Assembly (NCBI GenBank): GCA_963662155.1
Contig: OY759263.1
Location: 24,418,628-24,482,627, forward strand
DNA: 64,000 nucleotides
Source of the DNA: Lamellibrachia columna
Lineage: Eukaryota; Annelida; Polychaeta; Sabellida; Siboglinidae
Direction: 5' to 3'
This document shows positions 61,064 through 64,000 of this stretch, piece after piece. The notes below the pieces were generated by a model. The model made no database searches, was not told the origin of the DNA, and saw only the letters and a list, made by a program, of their open reading frames with translations. Position 1 is the stretch's first letter, and every line of letters begins with the position of its first letter. The translations under genes and the position numbers were made by a program.

Positions 61064-62598
61064 CTACGGTCTCAGTTTCATCTCGACTGTCTTGAGCGAG
61101 TACTGGTAGCCATGCCAGTGATACCAAACGATGCCACTGGCGTGTGTGCCACCACCGTACTGGCCATTCAAGTTGGAGACAAAATTAAAGGTTTTCCACC
61201 AGGCTCCATTGCATCCTTGTACACAGGGCAGACCACCAAATGCGCCATTGTAGCGGTCCTTCGTGCTGAACACAAGGTCACGATGCGTTGCGAGTGAATC
61301 TCCTGCAGCATAAACGATGTCATAAACCCCAGAGAATCGTTTATCGTGAATATATAACAACACATTATGATAGGACCAACTCTGTTTTAGTTAGTTTAAT
61401 GCACAGTCCGCCATACTCGCCACACTCGCCACACTCGCCACACTCGGCCATACTCGCCACACTCGCCACACTCGGCCATACTCGCCACACTCGCCACACT
61501 CCGCCACACCACGCCTCACTCCGCCACACTCCGCCACACTCGCCACACTCCGCCTCACTCCGCCACACTCCGCTTCACTCCACCTCACTCCACCATACTG
61601 GCTTCCCTCAGCCACACTCCGCCACACTCCGCCACACTCCGCCACACTCCGCCACATTCGCCTCACTCTCGCCACACTCCGCCACATTCAACTCCACTCC
61701 ACACTCGCCATACTCCGCCACACTTGCCACACTAGCCTCACTCCGCCACACTGCCACACTCCGCCACATTCGCCACACTCCGCCACCCCGCCACACTCCG
61801 CCACACTCCGCCACAATCGCCACACTCCGCCACAATCGCCACTCCCCGCCATACTCGCCACACTCCGTAACCGGAGTATCTCCGGCAGCAGCATGTTCAA
61901 TATGCAGGTTGCCAAATAGGTTTAGTCTGCTGAAACTTCACATGGCTAAGGACACGGAACAGAAATAACCAACCCGATCGCACCGGTGTCAAGCTTTGCG
62001 AACTAGTCGTGTTGGTCAAGACAAGCTTGGATCTCAGGTAATATCATTACAGGCGATTGCGACTACTGATGGTTATATTGGCAGGTAACGTTTAAGCTTA
62101 AGTGGAAGCAATATAAGATGTTGGTATGGAACCGTAACTTGCTGTCACCTGTTGTATTAATTTGAATCTAATGAACCTTTGCATTGGATTCACTCTCTCT
62201 TACCAGTCAATAATAAAACGTGTTTCCTCCGAAGTCTGTAAACTCATTGCTTCGTGTCAATAATGTTGAATTTTATGACTAAATTACGAAATGTTTTTGC
62301 GTGCGAGATTGCATGCTTGCTCCTCCGCGTTATATATTCGTGTACACATATATGCATGGTTACACACGTATACTTGCAAGCATGCATGCACGAATATAAC
62401 ACGCATACGGGTGTGCATGTATTGCGTAATCACCTGCCGTTCCGCCGTACGTGCCAAGTGAAAGTCTGTAGTTGTGAACTTCGTCGGAAACCGAGAAGTT
62501 CGAGTACACAGCATACCTGGTGGCGCCCTCGAAGTCTCCCAGGTCGATTCTTAGTGTGTACTGTTTTTGTGCAGTAACGGCGTGCAGGTAGTCATTGC
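61064..62598 (-). CDS. FReD copy C: 3' exons of a fibrinogen-related gene continuing beyond the window
   Basis: Exon 4 at 62598-62434 (165 nt) and exon 5 at 61302-61064 (239 nt), phases matching gene A, no stops before the TAG at 61064. Reads NDYLHAVTAQKQYTLRIDLG, YRLSLGTYGGTAG, then GDSLATHRDLVFSTKDRYN, CNGAWWKTFNFVSNLNG, YGGGTHASG and the end VEMKLRP. The calcium loop is altered (DRYNG in place of DRDND) and Cys spacing in the FGGLPCVQGC stretch differs from copy A, so ligand binding may differ. Exons 1-3 must lie to the right of the window. Confidence 0.82.
61405..61868. repeat. CCACACTCCG/CCACACTCG minisatellite
   Basis: About 45 degenerate units of 9-11 bp (CGCCACACTC, CCGCCTCACT). In intron 4 of FReD copy C. 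A short version (CCACACTCCGCCACATTCCG) sits at the matching place of copy B (43650-43690). Open frames rich in Ser-His-Pro or Trp-Arg-Ser are artefacts. Confidence 0.93.
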
Positions 62599-62769
62599 CT
62601 AAAACGTATACAATTTATCTCTGCAACGTAAACTTTCAATGAAAGCAAATTAGCTTTGCCTTTCTGCTGCTGCTTGTTTGGACCGTATATATCGCTCTAC
62701 CAAAGTGTGAAGTATCTATAGAATGTGTGAAACATATTAGTTTTAATAAATGTTTTAAAACGTTACGTT

Positions 62770-63660
62770 ATCATCATCATCATCATCAATCCCGTAACCC
62801 GTAGTGTCGTTGGGACACCACCGATGACCTTGCAACCAACTGTTTCCACTTCTTCCTATCGTCTGCCGCCCTTTGTGTCTCTGAGAAGTCCAGGCCTGTC
62901 CACTCTTTGATGTTGTCCTCCCACCTCTTCCTTTGTCTTCCTCGTCTTCTTGCTCCCCTAGCGGTCTTCATAGGGCCTGATGGCTTGTTCGATTCTGTTG
63001 TGGACTTCTTCATTGGTTATATGGTCCTTGTATGAGATGCAAAGGATCCTTCGATAGCACCTCATTTCCATGGCTTGTACTCTTCGTTGCAGTTCGGCTG
63101 TAAGAATTCCATATCTCGCAGGCGTATAGAAATATTGACCTGACAAGTAAATGCATCAGTCTGATTTTGGATCGGAGGGTGATGTTTTTATCTTTCCATA
63201 TTGGTTTCAGTCTTGTCATCGCTGCTGTTGTCTGGGCAATCCTTGAAATGATCTCAGGTTTGGATCCCTCATCTGTGATAACTGAACCCAGGTACTTGAA
63301 CTTGGACGCTCTTTCTAATCTTTGTCAATTCTCAGCGAGTTTCTTGTTGATGCCATTGGTGTTGTTGGTCATTAGCTTGTTTTTCTTAGCAATAATTTCC
63401 ATTCCGTAGGACGCAGATGTATTGTCGCGGCGGCTCAGCTAGGTCAGCTAGCTCCTGTTCATCCCCTGCTAAGCATACATCTGCAAAGCGTATATTTTTT
63501 ATTTTCCTGCCTCCGATGCTGACTGCTCTTTTGCTATTGTTCTTGTTCAAGTGTCTTCTTTTTCGCTGCACTGTTCTTCTATCCATTTTGTCTGGCTTCT
63601 TTCATGCCTCTTCTGATTTCTTTGTTGATTTCCCTATACTTATCAGTTCCTCCGGGGAAC
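62770..63660 (-). mobile_element. 3' part of an RTE/Ingi-like endonuclease-reverse transcriptase LINE
   Basis: On the minus strand: AVSIGGRKIKNIRFADV (reverse transcriptase F-A-D box, second Asp changed to Val), ITLRSKIRLMHLLVRSIFLY, ACEIWNSYS, QAMEMRCYRRILCISYKDHI, then the typical C-terminus GRQRKRWEDNIKEWTGLDFS, ETQRAADDRKKWKQLVARSS, ending YGLRD. Frameshifts present. The family is the one often mis-annotated as 'craniofacial development protein 2-like' or 'endonuclease-reverse transcriptase'. The 3' tail is (ATG/ATC)n at 62770-62788. Confidence 0.8.
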
Positions 63661-64000
63661 TCGTAACTTTAATCGTTTTTGTCACAGTAACGCGCAGATT
63701 TCGTATTCAAAAACATAAAAAGGCACACTAAATTTAGCTTGCATTTGTTTAACAGATTAGGTGTAAAAAAAGGACATTTAGAAAAATAAATGGAAATGTA
63801 TGCCCTGGCGATGCGCGTTTCTATGATAAAGTCTGATTGGTAATAAACACAGCTAATAAATATCCATGCCCTCAAGAAATACAAATCCCCTAAAAAACTA
63901 GTTATTTTTCATCATTGTTTTCATTAATAATAAAAATACTTATACACATCCAAACTGATAAGCTAATAAATGTTTTTTAATGTTGCATTTGTGAAGATGT

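Overview
The window is metazoan, most likely invertebrate, nuclear DNA. The signs are short GT-AG introns, TATA-box promoters, long (TA)n, (GT)n, (TATG)n and (CCGA)n microsatellites, many decayed non-LTR and Ty3/Gypsy retroelements, and fibrinogen-related (FReD) genes of invertebrate type. The sequence alone does not fix the phylum; a mollusc, lancelet or similar animal would fit. The host DNA is AT-rich. One 17.2 kb block is visibly more GC-rich and densely coding.

That block (20144-37345) is a Polinton/Maverick (adintovirus-like provirus). It has terminal inverted repeats and a 6-bp target duplication (ACTGCA at 20138-20143 and 37346-37351). It is inserted in the reverse transcriptase ORF of an older LINE, and the two LINE halves rejoin across it. 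On the minus strand, from right to left, it carries: a spliced accessory locus (an RPA1-C-like OB-fold/zinc-ribbon protein and, by alternative splicing, a 405-residue acidic protein); a protein-primed family B DNA polymerase with an N-terminal zinc-finger module and OTU-like motif, broken by one frameshift in a homopolymer; the packaging ATPase; two small conserved virion-type proteins; a 50-residue membrane protein; a chromodomain integrase; a second membrane protein; the penton-like minor capsid protein; a pX-like basic protein; the major capsid protein; and an adenain-like protease. On the plus strand near the right end is an unrecognised four-exon gene whose two middle exons look like tandem duplicates. 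Most of the virion module is open, so the element looks young.

LINE and Polinton together lie in intron 1 of a FReD gene on the minus strand. I could assemble five phase-compatible exons (38975-38639, 17997-17810, 12378-12282, 11319-11155, 8650-8409), giving 342 residues: signal peptide, coiled coil and a complete fibrinogen-like domain. Two more FReD copies on the same strand show local tandem duplication. Copy B (44.1-47.5 kb) is a remnant with a nonsense codon and a LINE where exon 2 should be. Copy C (61.1-62.6 kb) has intact exons 4 and 5 and runs off the right edge. The DNA around the copies is also paralogous (about 5.4-8.7 kb with 52.8-61.3 kb; 11-12.7 and 17.3-17.7 kb with 44-48.3 kb and 62-62.7 kb).

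The rest is repeats and retroelement debris: a nearly complete LINE with an SGNH-hydrolase-like ORF1 (12.7-16.6 kb, minus), LINE pieces at 9.2, 11.7, 41.6, 45.3, 48.3, 49.4, 51.1, 51.8 and 62.8 kb, Ty3/Gypsy pieces at 10.7 and 42.8 kb, several minisatellites, and a 1,503-bp direct duplication at 55.6-58.6 kb. No RNA genes or CRISPR arrays were seen.
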